This document shows, piece by piece, positions 12,608 through 22,869 of a stretch of 46,155 nt of DNA (positions are counted from its first letter, which is position 1; each line of letters opens with the position of its first letter). Source of the stretch: Didymodactylos carnosus (Eukaryota; Rotifera; Eurotatoria; Philodinida; Philodinidae); NCBI GenBank assembly GCA_905250885.1, contig CAJNOQ010000578.1, forward strand, positions 1-46,155, in the 5' to 3' direction. The notes below the pieces were generated by a model. The model worked only from the letters and a program-made list of their open reading frames with translations. It did no database searches and had not been told where the DNA came from. The position numbers and the translations under genes were made by a program.

Positions 12608-14218
12608 TCATTTCTTTTCTTCCTTTATATAGCCAAAATTGCTTTTCAATTGTTCGAGAAATATAAACATTAATATTGTATGTGGACCTAAAAGATACAT
12701 TGTGAAAAAATATAAGACATAATAGAGAGAACTATATACTACATTTAAAAAATAATTTACAGAACGCAATAACGAATGCTGATATTTAGACGATATTATA
12801 AAATGTATTTTTTTTCTCATAAAAACGGATACTATGTTCCAATCTTCTTATATCCTGTGATCTATAAAAATAGTTGATATTCATACCGATTTATCAAACT
12901 TACCGAGACGAATGAATGCTGGTGTAAAACCTTTGAAAAATCCGCCAATGCCAACTTTGAAGATGTCGCTAAAACAATCCAATAATGAAGCATATTGACC
13001 CGGCTTAGCGTTCATCAATCTTGTTTTCATCACATCTAATGGCATAGTCAATACTGTAGCTGCCACACCGGCAGTGAGGCTGGCACTAAAAAGCACAAAA
13101 TCACGTTGATGCTTCATGGACAAAGAAAAACTAGAGCTACATACCCAAAATGTGTTGCTACGTTATCCTTAAAGAACCCACTAGCTAACATCAATTGTTT
13201 CACTTGTTCATAAAATGCAATCTTGAACAGAAAATGTAAACAACTTAGAATTATCCTACTGAACTAGTAAAAAATTTCTGCTTTTTGTGAAAAAGATGAT
13301 CTTAATTGAATAGTCTCACCTGACCAACTGTGACCAATGCTCCACGGAATATAGCCATACTGGCTCCTAAAATATTTCATGCCTACTATATACTTATTTC
13401 CGATATGTTTCTATGTTTATGTTACCATTAAATAATTTTTTTGGTCCTTCTTCGCGACAAACACGAACTATACCGTCGATAGCATGTTTATAATTTCGTC
13501 GTTGTTCCTTTCGTAGTTTACAATCGTTTTGCATACGAACATTAATTAAATCAGCTGGAGCGCCTAAAAACATCTCATTTTATTAAAGAGCGATACATTT
13601 TCATTGAATCCAACGTTACTGCACTTACCGACAAATGAGCCAATCGCTCCCGCAACAAATGCTAACGATATTTTTTGGTAAAACGGGAGATTTGGGTTTG
13701 GATTTAATGTTTTTATTGCCCCATAGATTGCAAAACGCGTTGTCGTATATGTAGCCTGACGAAGGCACGATGCACTCAGACCATTATAAAGTGACAAAAA
13801 TCCCTCTGTTCTAATAACTCGGAAAGCCATACCTACATTAGATGAAAATAAAAGTCGTAATTACAAATACAGAAGTTCTTACCAATTCATACCCACAAGC
13901 CCGTATTCTGCTCGCTGTTGTGTTTGCAGTTGTACTTTGAGTGTGTCCAGAGGATGTGTGCAGCAAGCAGCTTAATAGCAAAAAAACAGATGAATTATTA
14001 AAGAATAGTTCAGTGGATAACAATATACCCATTACGCCCGATAATCCACCAAAATACCTAAATGAAGAAAATGAATAAATGAATAAATAGTCAACAAATA
14101 TGATTCGATTTTCAATGTACCATCGTTCAGTTCGAATGAGCTTTTTAACACTTGATTGTTGTTCATTCGAATGAGTAGTTTGTTGTTTCAAAACTGCTGA
14201 TTTATTTCGTTTTTCCAT
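12608..14218 (-). CDS. SLC25A10: Mitochondrial dicarboxylate carrier (SLC25A10-like)
   Basis: Inner-membrane carrier exchanging malate or succinate for phosphate and sulfur oxyanions. Nine exons join in phase to 310 residues (human 287): 14121-14218, 14029-14057, 13893-13970, 13629-13832, 13426-13563, 13320-13366, 13145-13221, 12904-13085, 12608-12687. Three carrier repeats are present with their signatures: HPLDTLKVQ, APADLINVRMQ and MPLDVMKTRLM. The family-specific stretches RWYFGGL, MAFRVIRTEGFLSLYNGLSAS.CRQ.TY, and GPHTILMFIFLEQL near the C-terminus match dicarboxylate carriers rather than other SLC25 members. The N-terminus has about 32 polar residues more than the human protein. The start at 14218 follows a TTGCAG acceptor directly, which fixes the start but leaves no cis-encoded 5'UTR in that exon. 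Confidence 0.92.
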
Positions 14219-14230
14219 CTGCAAGTAATA
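14219..14230 (-). promoter_or_regulatory. Splice acceptor flush with the SLC25A10 start codon
   Basis: On the minus strand ATTACTTGCAG is followed immediately by ATGG. The AG occupies 14220-14219 and the start codon 14218-14216. This is either the 3' end of a 5'UTR intron or, as I think more likely here, a trans-splice acceptor. Confidence 0.55.
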
Positions 14231-14964
14231 CACAAAAATTTAAAAATGCCGCAGATCTTTTACATGCTTTGTATGAAAAATCAACATCAAAAGAAACAAT
14301 AATTGCTCTAAAAGGAGAGCTACGGGTCTTTCCAATTGCAGAGCTAGATAAAGCATATATCAAATGGAGAAATCATAATTCATTCAAACGTTGACGCAGT
14401 ATGGAAAGAGAATTGAAAATACGTTATGCTCATATAATGTAAGTTAGACTTAAGTCGTTTGCGTCAACGTGAGCTTACATTAATTGTACCGTATTACGTC
14501 AAGCGTCCAACGCAAAAGTGCTTCAACCAAAATATCTAGATGCTTTAGTCGGCATATTAGTCGATATATTTTGCTCTTTTATGTGGATGCTCTAGATGAA
14601 GCATCGATTTATCTACCTGCATTGCCGGATGTATAGCTCCATACATCTACATGCACCAAGTTTAACTCGATCCCAATGCCAATCATGGGCCATGTTATCT
14701 AGTTGCACAAATAGAAACATTTATCTGTATTTCGATGCATTGGGCGATACTCGACGCTTTTTCTGGACTTCTGATACACTGACCACAACAACAAATTAGT
14801 TTAAGTAAAAACTGTCACTATTGATATCATATTATATATGGGATGATATGATATGATAAAAAAAGAAACGAACTTAGAACATTTTTTTTTCTCTATCGAT
14901 TGGCGTACTCCCAGCAGATAATATGACTGTGTAGATGTCGCATGCATATAGTTTTAACTTCTCA

Positions 14965-15655
14965 AATGATGATAAGTCAAGCCAAGTCAAGTACTTTTAT
15001 TACTAAAAAGATAAAGGCAGTAACAAAGAGAATAAACAGCACACTCTGTAAGCATTACACCTATGAAGTGAGAGAAATGGTAGAAAGAACCGAACAGAAA
15101 GTTTTATAAGGTACATATAAAACAAGACAGATATAATGGTATCACACAAGACGTATCTTTACAAGCAAGAATTTTTTATTTTTGTTGCATAGTAGTATGT
15201 TTTAAATGACTTTTGAACAAAGAGAAAGAGTTACATTGTACAATTTGAAGTGGAAGTTTGTTTGATTTCTTTGATTGTGCGCACAATAAGAGAGGAAGCG
15301 AAGGAAGGTTTATTTGTAAAGATGACATGAAGTTTTGGAGCCTGAGTACTACGTTGAGAATGTCTGTTGGTGGAAAACATCACAAAATTGAAATGAGCAA
15401 GGGCTAAATGATGATTTTAGAATTTTCCATAGATATTGAAGATGGGCTAATTTACGTCTGTATGAAAGAGATTGAAATCCTAAACTTTCTTCCAAATTCG
15501 TAGATGCTGTCTAGTAGTTCTTAGAAACAATTCGTGCTACTAACCGTTGAACTGAGTTTAAAGGCTCCAAATGTGTCTCAAATGTACTGTAAAAAATGAC
15601 AGACGCATACTCTAAAATTGGTTTCACATGTTTAGACAATCTAAATATCACACAC
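14965..15655 (-). mobile_element. Non-LTR (CR1/jockey-type) retrotransposon remnant
   Basis: Read on the minus strand, 15655-15360 translates as the C-terminal end of a reverse transcriptase ORF: VKPILEYASVIF, then LEPLNSVQRLVARIV, then LGFQSLSYRRKLAHLQYL, then in shifted frames KLPLQIVQCNSFSLFKSHL. These are typical of CR1/jockey-type ORF2 C-termini. The frame has a TAG at 15513-15511 and at least one frameshift, so it is dead. The 3' end near 14970 carries a short internal duplication (TTGACTTGGCTTGACTT). The 5' part is missing, as usual for truncated insertions. Confidence 0.75.
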
Positions 15656-16797
15656 ACAAAACACATCGATTGACAAACCCAGTGAAAATCTGGAAAAACA
15701 TGATACTGAGTTTTCTACTAAAAATAAAATTCCTGACTATCTCAGTTTTGGAATAGTCTATGAGGCTCTTATCTTGAATGTAATGAGAAATATATTGGGA
15801 GATCTTGCCGTCATTTATAGGCAAGAATATGAGAACATATTAGTGATTAAACTAATATGTTGTACTAATATATGTACTAATAAAGCAATGTTCTTTAGTA
15901 TAGTTAAAGCACCCATCTTGGCAAGCATACAGTCGATGAACCATTTTACCTATGCCGTTAGTTTGAAGAAACAATAAATACATTGTTGAGAACGGATGAA
16001 TACAACAGATTTATCCTCTTAACAGATTCTATTCCAATTAAACTTGTAGCTCTGCAGGAGTTCTGCAGAATAACTGATACAAATCTAGTCTATAATCTAC
16101 GAAAATATCCTTTGAGCCTGTGACTATCGAGTCACGTAAGAGATTATTCGTAAGATCGATAGAGAGGGATAGGCAACTGATTCCTGATTAGGATGGCCCA
16201 CTTATTTTTTTTGGCCAATTAACCAGGAAATACTAATTAACAAATACTGGGAATTGTCATAGTGGAATCGACCTTCCGTAGAATATACCGCACTGTAGAA
16301 TGTGTACGTAAAGATTTATCAAGAAAAGGGTTTGCTTTTTACAAAAAAAGATTCTTTAGTCGCGTTTCGACGGTTTTTTTATCAGGTCGGTTTTGCGTTT
16401 GGCTAGAGTTTCTCTGCCGTGCTTAATTGGCAATATTTTGTCCTAGTGTGAACGAATAGTATCAGCACAACTCTCGCTTATGCGACTTTTTTCTTTTTTC
16501 TTTTTATACTAACCACTGGGACAGACTTCTTATTACGTAAACCTGATGAAAAACTTGAAATTATGAACAATATCATAGTCGAACATAATCCAGTGATACT
16601 TAAATGTCCTGATGCTAAAAAACCTAAAGGGAGAAATATTAAATAAGTTTTTGAGTAAATTTTGAACTTTTCCTTTCTCAATATATGAGTAATATATGAT
16701 AATAAATTTAAACAACGGGCTCTTAAAAGTAATGGAAACATCATTCTTGCCGATAAAGCATTGTATATTATATCTATTTAAAATCAGATGTATTTAC

Positions 16798-17856
16798 TCA
16801 TTCAGAAATTTGATCATCCCGATCCCAAAGCGCATTCCAGTCTTTCGCTCCCGGCCATAAGAAAACATGTCCTTTAATAAAACGATTATTTCTTTCAATT
16901 GCACTTATTTTTTGCATGTCATCATCTGTTAACCGTTCACCAACTACTGCTTTTAATATATTCAAATACTGAACTCTTTTTACTGAAAAGGGGATGGGAA
17001 CTGCACCACGCTGAATTGCCCATATTATACAAACACTGGCAGAATCAATATTCAATCTGTGTGCTATTTCTACAATGACTGGATCATCCATGGGTACTGA
17101 ATCCGTTGGTGTTCGATCACGTTCAGGTCGACTGGGAGATCCTAAAGGGCTGAAGGCAACAGGAATAATGCCCTGTTTAGTCACAAATTCGAATAAATCT
17201 GGTTGTTGAAAATGAGGATGCAACTCCATTTGGTTAACGGCTGGTTTAATTTTTGCATCTCTTAAAATTAATTCTAACTTTGGTTTGGTTACATTCGACG
17301 TACCAATATGGCGTACAAGACCCAATTCAACCAATTTTTCCATTTGTCGCCATGTTTTCATATACGCATCATGTGAGTACGGTTTCGCTTGTAGATCACG
17401 TGCATCAGCCGATACTCCCTTGGCGTGATGATTCAAAAATGGCCAATGAATCAGATACAAGTCCAAATAGTCTAGTTGAAGGTCTTTCAACGACTGTTTA
17501 CATTGAGGAATAACATCTTCTTCAGCATGTTTGTCGTTCCATAATTTCGACGTTATGAACAAATCTTCTCGTTTAACACCACCATCAAGAATAGTCTTCA
17601 GCGACTGACCAATACGTTTTTCATTTCCGTAAACGGAAGCACAATCAAAATGACGATAGCCATGTGCTGCTGCATCTAAGACAGCTTTGGCCACGTCTTC
17701 ATCAGAATATTTATCCGAGCCAAATGTCCCAAGACCGATTACTGGTATTTTGGCTCCAGTATAGATAGTTTTTGTTGCTACTTTAGTAGGATCAACTCCA
17801 TGTTCTACGGTAATAGTTGTCGAAACCGATTTTTCTTTATCTATCGAAGATGACAT
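16798..17856 (-). CDS. Aldo/keto reductase, intronless, bacterial-like
   Basis: NAD(P)H-dependent aldo/keto reductase of 352 residues in a single exon. The catalytic tetrad is visible: D71 and Y76 (HFDCASVYG), K104 (SKLW), H137 (LIHWP). The cofactor-binding C-terminal half contains IPFSVKR, the usual position of the 2'-phosphate or NAD contact loop. The first 30 residues (polar, Thr/Val-rich) extend beyond the usual N-terminus, which begins near K29. The wording of the protein (IGLGTFGSD.Y, YGNEK.IG, WNDKHAEEDV, SPSRPERDRT, FIKGHVFLWPG) is closer to bacterial family members I know than to vertebrate AKR1 enzymes. With no introns among intron-rich neighbours it is a candidate horizontally acquired gene. 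The substrate cannot be read from sequence. Confidence 0.93.
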   Translation of the reverse strand: MSSSIDKEKSVSTTITVEHGVDPTKVATKTIYTGAKIPVIGLGTFGSDKYSDEDVAKAVLDAAAHGYRHFDCASVYGNEKRIGQSLKTILDGGVKREDLFITSKLWNDKHAEEDVIPQCKQSLKDLQLDYLDLYLIHWPFLNHHAKGVSADARDLQAKPYSHDAYMKTWRQMEKLVELGLVRHIGTSNVTKPKLELILRDAKIKPAVNQMELHPHFQQPDLFEFVTKQGIIPVAFSPLGSPSRPERDRTPTDSVPMDDPVIVEIAHRLNIDSASVCIIWAIQRGAVPIPFSVKRVQYLNILKAVVGERLTDDDMQKISAIERNNRFIKGHVFLWPGAKDWNALWDRDDQISE

Positions 17857-18438
17857 AATTCTTACATTAAAACACAGTTAAAAATGAGAAAGTACAACAA
17901 CTTTTCTTCACTACATATCTCTTATCTGTTATGTATACGAATAAAAGACTGATAAGACTATATTAACTACCCAAAAAGGTAAAAGAAATAATAAAAGTAG
18001 ATGTCGAATGTAATAGTTTAGATAGAAAGCTTAGAACTACATCTTCCTTCTCAGCACTGATAAATATCGTCCCGATATCTGCCTATTGAACACTTTTCCA
18101 CCAGTGGTCAAAAACAAAAGCCTTCTTAGATTTGAGTTGTCGACTACATTATGTTTTATAAATTGGTCAGCATATTTTCGTCAACGTAGTTGTAGATCTG
18201 TCTGTTTTTCAGCTAAAAAAAGATACATACTTACAGTCATAATTTTAGAAAACAACTTAAAAACAATTGTACAACAGCATTTTGCTTAATGAAGTACTTA
18301 AATTACGAAAAGAAATGCCAGACATACATACATACATTAAAAAGGTCATTAAAACAGAAAAAGTATGGTCAACGACTAAGGAAAAACAAATAACTAATAC
18401 GGACAGAACTCGTAATGCATAATAACACAATCCATATA

Positions 18439-18588
18439 CTACTCTTTTAGATTATTCAGTATATCTACAAGTTGTTGTTTTTCTGAATTCTCTTTTAACG
18501 CATATTGATATTTCCACATGGCAACAGCAGGTAACAACGTGAGAATACTTTCAATTCGAGAGCCAGATGAGTGCACATATAAGATGTA
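18439..18588 (-). pseudogene. Possible orphan C-terminal exon, unrecognised
   Basis: On the minus strand 49 codons run open to a TAG at 18441-18439. The translated tail (LLPAVAMWKYQYALKENSEK, then a Gln/Leu-rich helix ending NNLKE) has the balanced composition and codon choice of real protein, unlike the surrounding AT-rich frames. Upstream in frame there is a TAG, and I see no matching upstream exon. It may be the last exon of a small gene, or a remnant. No family was recognised. Confidence 0.3.
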
Positions 18589-19160
18589 CTACTCCTCAAC
18601 TGTGATATGTGTTATGCATTTATAAAAAAAACGCATTTGAAAAAGGAAAATAGTTATTCAAATAAAGCTTGCATGGAAGTATTTTAATTAGAGGGGATAA
18701 GCTTTTGATCTGTTTTCTAAAAGCAGTTTGAAAAGCACAGAACGCCTACTACTCCACGGATGTCTGAAAAAGTGACTCGAGTCAGTTTATCAAGTTTAGC
18801 GAGCCTTTTGTCCATCTCTGGATGGGAGTGAAAAACCTTTGTCCCGTCCATGTTTATTTACTATAAGTATATATGTTCTTCTAAAAGATAATAAATCAGA
18901 AACCATCACACTACATAGTATATGGTATACAGAGTAAAAAACACGATTGCTTTATATGTTATGAATAAAATGCAAATTTAATCTGAATGTGAGTATTCTA
19001 ATGTTCTCTCATTCCAGTGTACATCTTTCCAATGAAATAGTCCAAATAGAAAAATAGCAAAGTTTATATGTACGAAGAACACATTAGAACCTAATCGTTT
19101 GTATCCGACGTGTGCCGAATAACAAATTGACATCAAAATCTGATGACGATGTTCTGTATA

Positions 19161-19950
19161 CACTGTAAAAAATAAAGTACTACAAAAAGTCTTTTTTTAT
19201 GAAAACTGTTTTGCTATAAAGTGCATGGCTAAACATAGCCCTTTCAGGTATAGAGAAAATAAATCACTTTTGACCTTGTGTAAACTAGAGCACTTCGTGA
19301 AAAAACGTGCTTTCAAAGTGATTGCAAAGAGAGCATTTTTAAAGATATATAGTAGAAAGTCGCTTTTGAAGTGACCCAAGAGAAAACACTGTGACAAACA
19401 GTGTGACATGAAGTATTTTTTTGAAAAGACATTTTTTAAAGTAATGTTGACAAGTCATTCACCCCTTTTATTTTGCTATTACTACTATTTTTATATATGT
19501 AACGCTGATTTTAACTTAGAACTGAATAACTTAGAAATTTTTCTCTTCAACGACTATACAAGTTATCGAAGCTTGTCTGGAAGAAGTAGCTTTAGCCTAT
19601 GGATTAGTATTAGTGATAGTATCATACTTTTGAGACTGGTACTAAGAATAGTTCCATGGGTCAAAGGAACCAAAAATCATACTTCAAAATTAGTTCAAAA
19701 TTAAATACAATAAAATTTGAGAAAAATTCGAAAAAATGACCTAGAGAAGAGCACTTTCAAAAGTGATCTCTTGTGGCGCTGATCCTATTTGTAGCGGTCT
19801 TTATTTCGTTTACTGGAGAGCGCTTTGCAAATGGTTTTCTTTAAAGTACTTTTCAAAGTATTCTTCAGTCAAACACTTCAAAAGTACAGCAAAACAAGAC
19901 CGCTATAAATAGGATCAGCATCACCACAGAGTGCTTTCTTTTTTACAGTG
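19161..19950. mobile_element. 790-bp TIR element with TA target duplication
   Basis: The ends are inverted: CACTGTAAAAAATAAAGTAC at 19161 and its near-complement (GTGCTTTCTTTTTTACAGTG) ending at 19950. TA flanks both sides (19159-19160, 19951-19952). A second inverted pair of about 55 bp lies in the right third (about 19747-19800 against 19891-19945), including CTGATCCTATTTRTAGCGGT on both arms. The inside is rich in CACTTT/AAAGTG words. No transposase frame is present; the open frame at 19408-19704 is not recognisable. A short relative with similar ends occurs at 45414-45522. Confidence 0.75.
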
Positions 19951-20557
19951 TAGCGCTAAACTAGTTGTGTTGTATAATGAGAATTTATACTTACTTTAAT
20001 TATTTTAAATACCAGGAGTATGACTGCAGAAGGAACGCAACTTATAGAAATCTTCTACTCAGGGTTCAGAATATAATACCAAAATCTTAATCATCTTTAG
20101 CTTTTGAAATCTGATGAGGCTCAAGTCTAAAGAGTGTCTTTGCTGCCAATGCGTTCCAGTTTACATTTTAGATCACTATAACAAGTCCGCCTGACTTACG
20201 CATAGCTTCAAGTTTAACGTGTCCACGGTTGGCGAAAAGTATTGAAAAAAAATGGAAAAACTCCAATTTGTTTGTGAAAAATTCCTTTTTAGATTTGGTG
20301 GAAATACATGGGAAAATTTCTAGCTGTACCACTGACTTAAAATCAGCAGTTTTAAAATGCGATTAATCATTGCACACCTTCGTATTTTCTCTAAACAGGC
20401 TTTTAATATTAATTATCGTTGATTCTGTATCACATTAACAATATCATCAAAAAATTACGTGCAGAAAAAAACATTTGAACAGCATGTATAACAAATATAT
20501 GAACACAAAATTGCAAAAACTGCACAATTGTCATTATTGAATAATACGAGTAGCTTT

Positions 20558-22869
20558 TTAAACCGTATCTTCTTGTATACCACAAGCTAAATTGGCAGGT
20601 AATGCCTTATCTAAACAAAGAAAAAAAATGAAATAACAAATTTTTTGTCTTTCCAAATATCGCGTTTATCGATCTCACCAATCTGTTTTGGATAACTTAG
20701 TTTCAAATTACTCATTATTTCAGTAAATTGATCGAGTGATTTTGCGGTACGAGGATTGTGTACTTTTTCTTCTCCAATCGTACTACATGTTTGGCCTAAA
20801 TGAATTCATGACATATTACGTTGAAATTAAAGTATTGCGCGACTTGTCCAAACGTCACGTTCACGTTTTTGACGCACTAAACGTCGGTTATCTCGCAAAC
20901 TAAAGTAGCTGAAAAGTTCGTTCAAACGTCAATCGACGCAGTTCATCATGCTCTACTTATGCTGTGAAAACGAAGGTTTTTGGATGTTGCATTGGGCTTT
21001 GAGAAAGATTTTAGTATTGTGTTACGGCGTTACGAAAAAAGACCCTTTTTTAAGAGTGCTGCTACGAAAATCGTGATTTGCTGCGAAAGTAGTCCTTCAA
21101 ACGGAACATTCCTTGAGCCGATCCTGTAGAGCAGCTCACGGGCTTTCTAATAGTAAAAAAATGTTTCACCTAGGTTATTAGATTTGCCTGAAAAACACAA
21201 CATATAAGCGTCACAGCGTTACGTTTTTCGTCACGGCGTTACGCACTTTTTTAAACAAACGGGTTCTTAGAATAAAAAGCTGAATCTAATCATATGTTTA
21301 AAACTTTCGATATCGAAAAAAATTTTTCAGAAACTTGATCAGCAAAGTGTACCGTTACGTGGACAAGTTGTGTGGTTATTTACCGGTATAATCGTGTGCT
21401 GGATAGATCAAATAATGATTTGGTAATGAAAATAGTTTTGTATGTATGGAATTATATAATTCTTTGGCATTTCCTTGTTGAAAGTCAGTGCGACCACAAC
21501 CGCGTACCAGTAAACAATCACCAGTAAATACCATACATTTATCGTGCCAAACATAGCTCATACATCCTAGAACAGTTTTTATACATACAATATTTGTATT
21601 TAGTATCTTTTCTAAAACAAAAGAAACTTTATTCAAGAACTATTGATTGTGTACTTCGATAGAAAATATTAACAATAAAGTGTATGTTACTACTAGTAGT
21701 AGTACACATCTTTAGGAGAATTAAACAATTTTACTGCATCATATTTTTTTTCATAATAATAAATTAGTATTTGAGAGCAAAATGTTTCAGTTATTATTCC
21801 GACAAATATATAACTGATACGACGAAGAAATTTATCGACATGTTTACCATTTGTGTGTCCTGGTGTCGATCGACATTCTAAAATTTGCTTTCCAAATTCA
21901 ATAGTATCGCCTAAAAATAAATAATAGACAAAAATAATTTAATTAATGGTTTTTTTTTCATTCACCATCATCAATATAAATATCAGCTTTTGCTCCACTT
22001 TTTTGTCCAATTATACTTTTACATGACGACAATGCACTTTTCAATTTACCACTAGCAGTTATATGATCAGCATGAACGTGTGTATTAACTAAAAATAAAT
22101 AAACAAAAAATAATACAGATTTCAAAAGAAATGGCAAAAAAAAATGTTCATCATACCTGCATATTTTAATGTTAATCCAAGTTGTTTTATTATTTGCATA
22201 TCTCGTTCGGCCATTTCAAAAACAGGATCAATAAGTATAGCATCTTTCGTTTGTACATCACCTAGCAAATAAGTGTAGGTGTATGATGTTTGATCAAATA
22301 GCTATGAAAAAAATACATAATAATTGTTTCGTTTGTTCACAGAATACATCTTCCATAAGAGTTCTACTATACCTGACGAAAATAGTGATTAGGTACTATT
22401 GATTCAGTCAATAAAGCTTTTGATGGTTGAGAACCCATTACTGAAATACTCACTAATTTATTTGATTTCTTTCTTTCTAATACTTTTATTTGTTTTTGAT
22501 TCAATGCCTTTCTGTTGTATGTGCGTCTATTTTTTGTCATTGATCATAGCAAAAAAAGTAAGACAAATAAAGTTTCAATGACAACTGCCGTCGATTTTTA
22601 ACTATACTTTTTATACTTGTTCTATGATATATATATAGTCGTTTTAATTATCCGAACATTGTTATTTATTAACGTGAATGAAATATTACAAAAAATTAAA
22701 TGAAATCAACTATGTTATGTCATTTGATGGAACTCTGGCTAGTTCAACAATTTTAATTATCTTCACATACCTGTCTAAATAAATGATATGGATATTTTGT
22801 AATATTTGTTGAAGAAAATCTGACTGGTATTTTTGATAGTATACGGAAGAACGTAGATATGGAAAACAT
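20558..22869 (-). CDS. ETHE1: ETHE1 persulfide dioxygenase, two alternative first exons
   Basis: Mononuclear-iron sulfur dioxygenase that oxidises glutathione persulfide to sulfite in mitochondrial H2S catabolism. Common exons are 22157-22301, 21966-22088, 21848-21910, 21384-21566, 20679-20795 and 20558-20610, all in phase. Two first exons end in phase 0 with FRQ before a GT donor: 1a (22771-22869, 33 codons) and 1b (22373-22438, 22 codons), giving 260 or 249 residues. Exon 1a encodes an Arg/Ser/Thr-rich, acid-free N-terminus typical of a mitochondrial presequence. Exon 1b starts MGSQPSK, a good N-myristoylation context. In 1a numbering the iron ligands are H85, H141 and D160 (human H79, H135, D154); the metallo-beta-lactamase motif HVHADH spans 85-90. 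[11 protein letters not shown] and YPAHDY are also conserved. Intron 5 (588 nt) appears to hold a small inserted element. Confidence 0.93.
20838..21372. mobile_element. Possible insertion in ETHE1 intron 5
   Basis: The intron ends carry short inverted words (ACTTGTCCA near 20841, TGGACAAGT near 21361) bordering a block that is richer in CG dinucleotides than its surroundings. Words such as CGTCAC, CGTTACG and GACGCACT recur at both ends. This may be a degenerate non-autonomous element; the inverted repeat is short and I could not define a target duplication. Confidence 0.35.
22439..22452 (-). promoter_or_regulatory. Splice acceptor 2 nt before ETHE1 exon 1b start
   Basis: On the minus strand GAGTATTTCAG is followed by TA and then ATGGG. 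The AG lies at 22442-22441. Cis-splicing exon 1a to this acceptor would place TAA in frame directly after exon 1a, so the acceptor makes sense only for trans-splicing of a leader (giving isoform b) or for a separate upstream noncoding exon. Confidence 0.5.

Larger units (their letters stand above)
14219..16797. other. Interval between SLC25A10 and the aldo-keto reductase
   Basis: 2.6 kb without an intact gene. A plus-strand open stretch at about 14236-14397 is coding-like but unrecognised; in frame it ends in TGA. From 14965 to 15655 there is a decayed non-LTR retrotransposon on the minus strand. Short open frames at 14596-14799, 15774-15977 (plus) and 16478-16744 (minus) show no domain I know. 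Upstream of SLC25A10 its promoter, or that of its primary transcript, must lie near 14.3 kb, but no motif is evident. Confidence 0.6.
17857..20557. other. Interval between the aldo-keto reductase and ETHE1
   Basis: 2.7 kb without a confident gene. It contains a 790-bp TIR element (19161-19950), a possible orphan C-terminal exon (18439-18588), and short open frames at 18086-18289 (plus) and 18978-19163 (minus). The latter ends at the left border of the TIR element, and I cannot assign it. The 3' flank of ETHE1 begins at 20557. Confidence 0.6.

Noticed and set aside
15774..16744. Small open frames at 15774-15977 (plus) and 16478-16744 (minus)
   Set aside because: No recognisable domain, no partner exons, composition typical of noncoding DNA.
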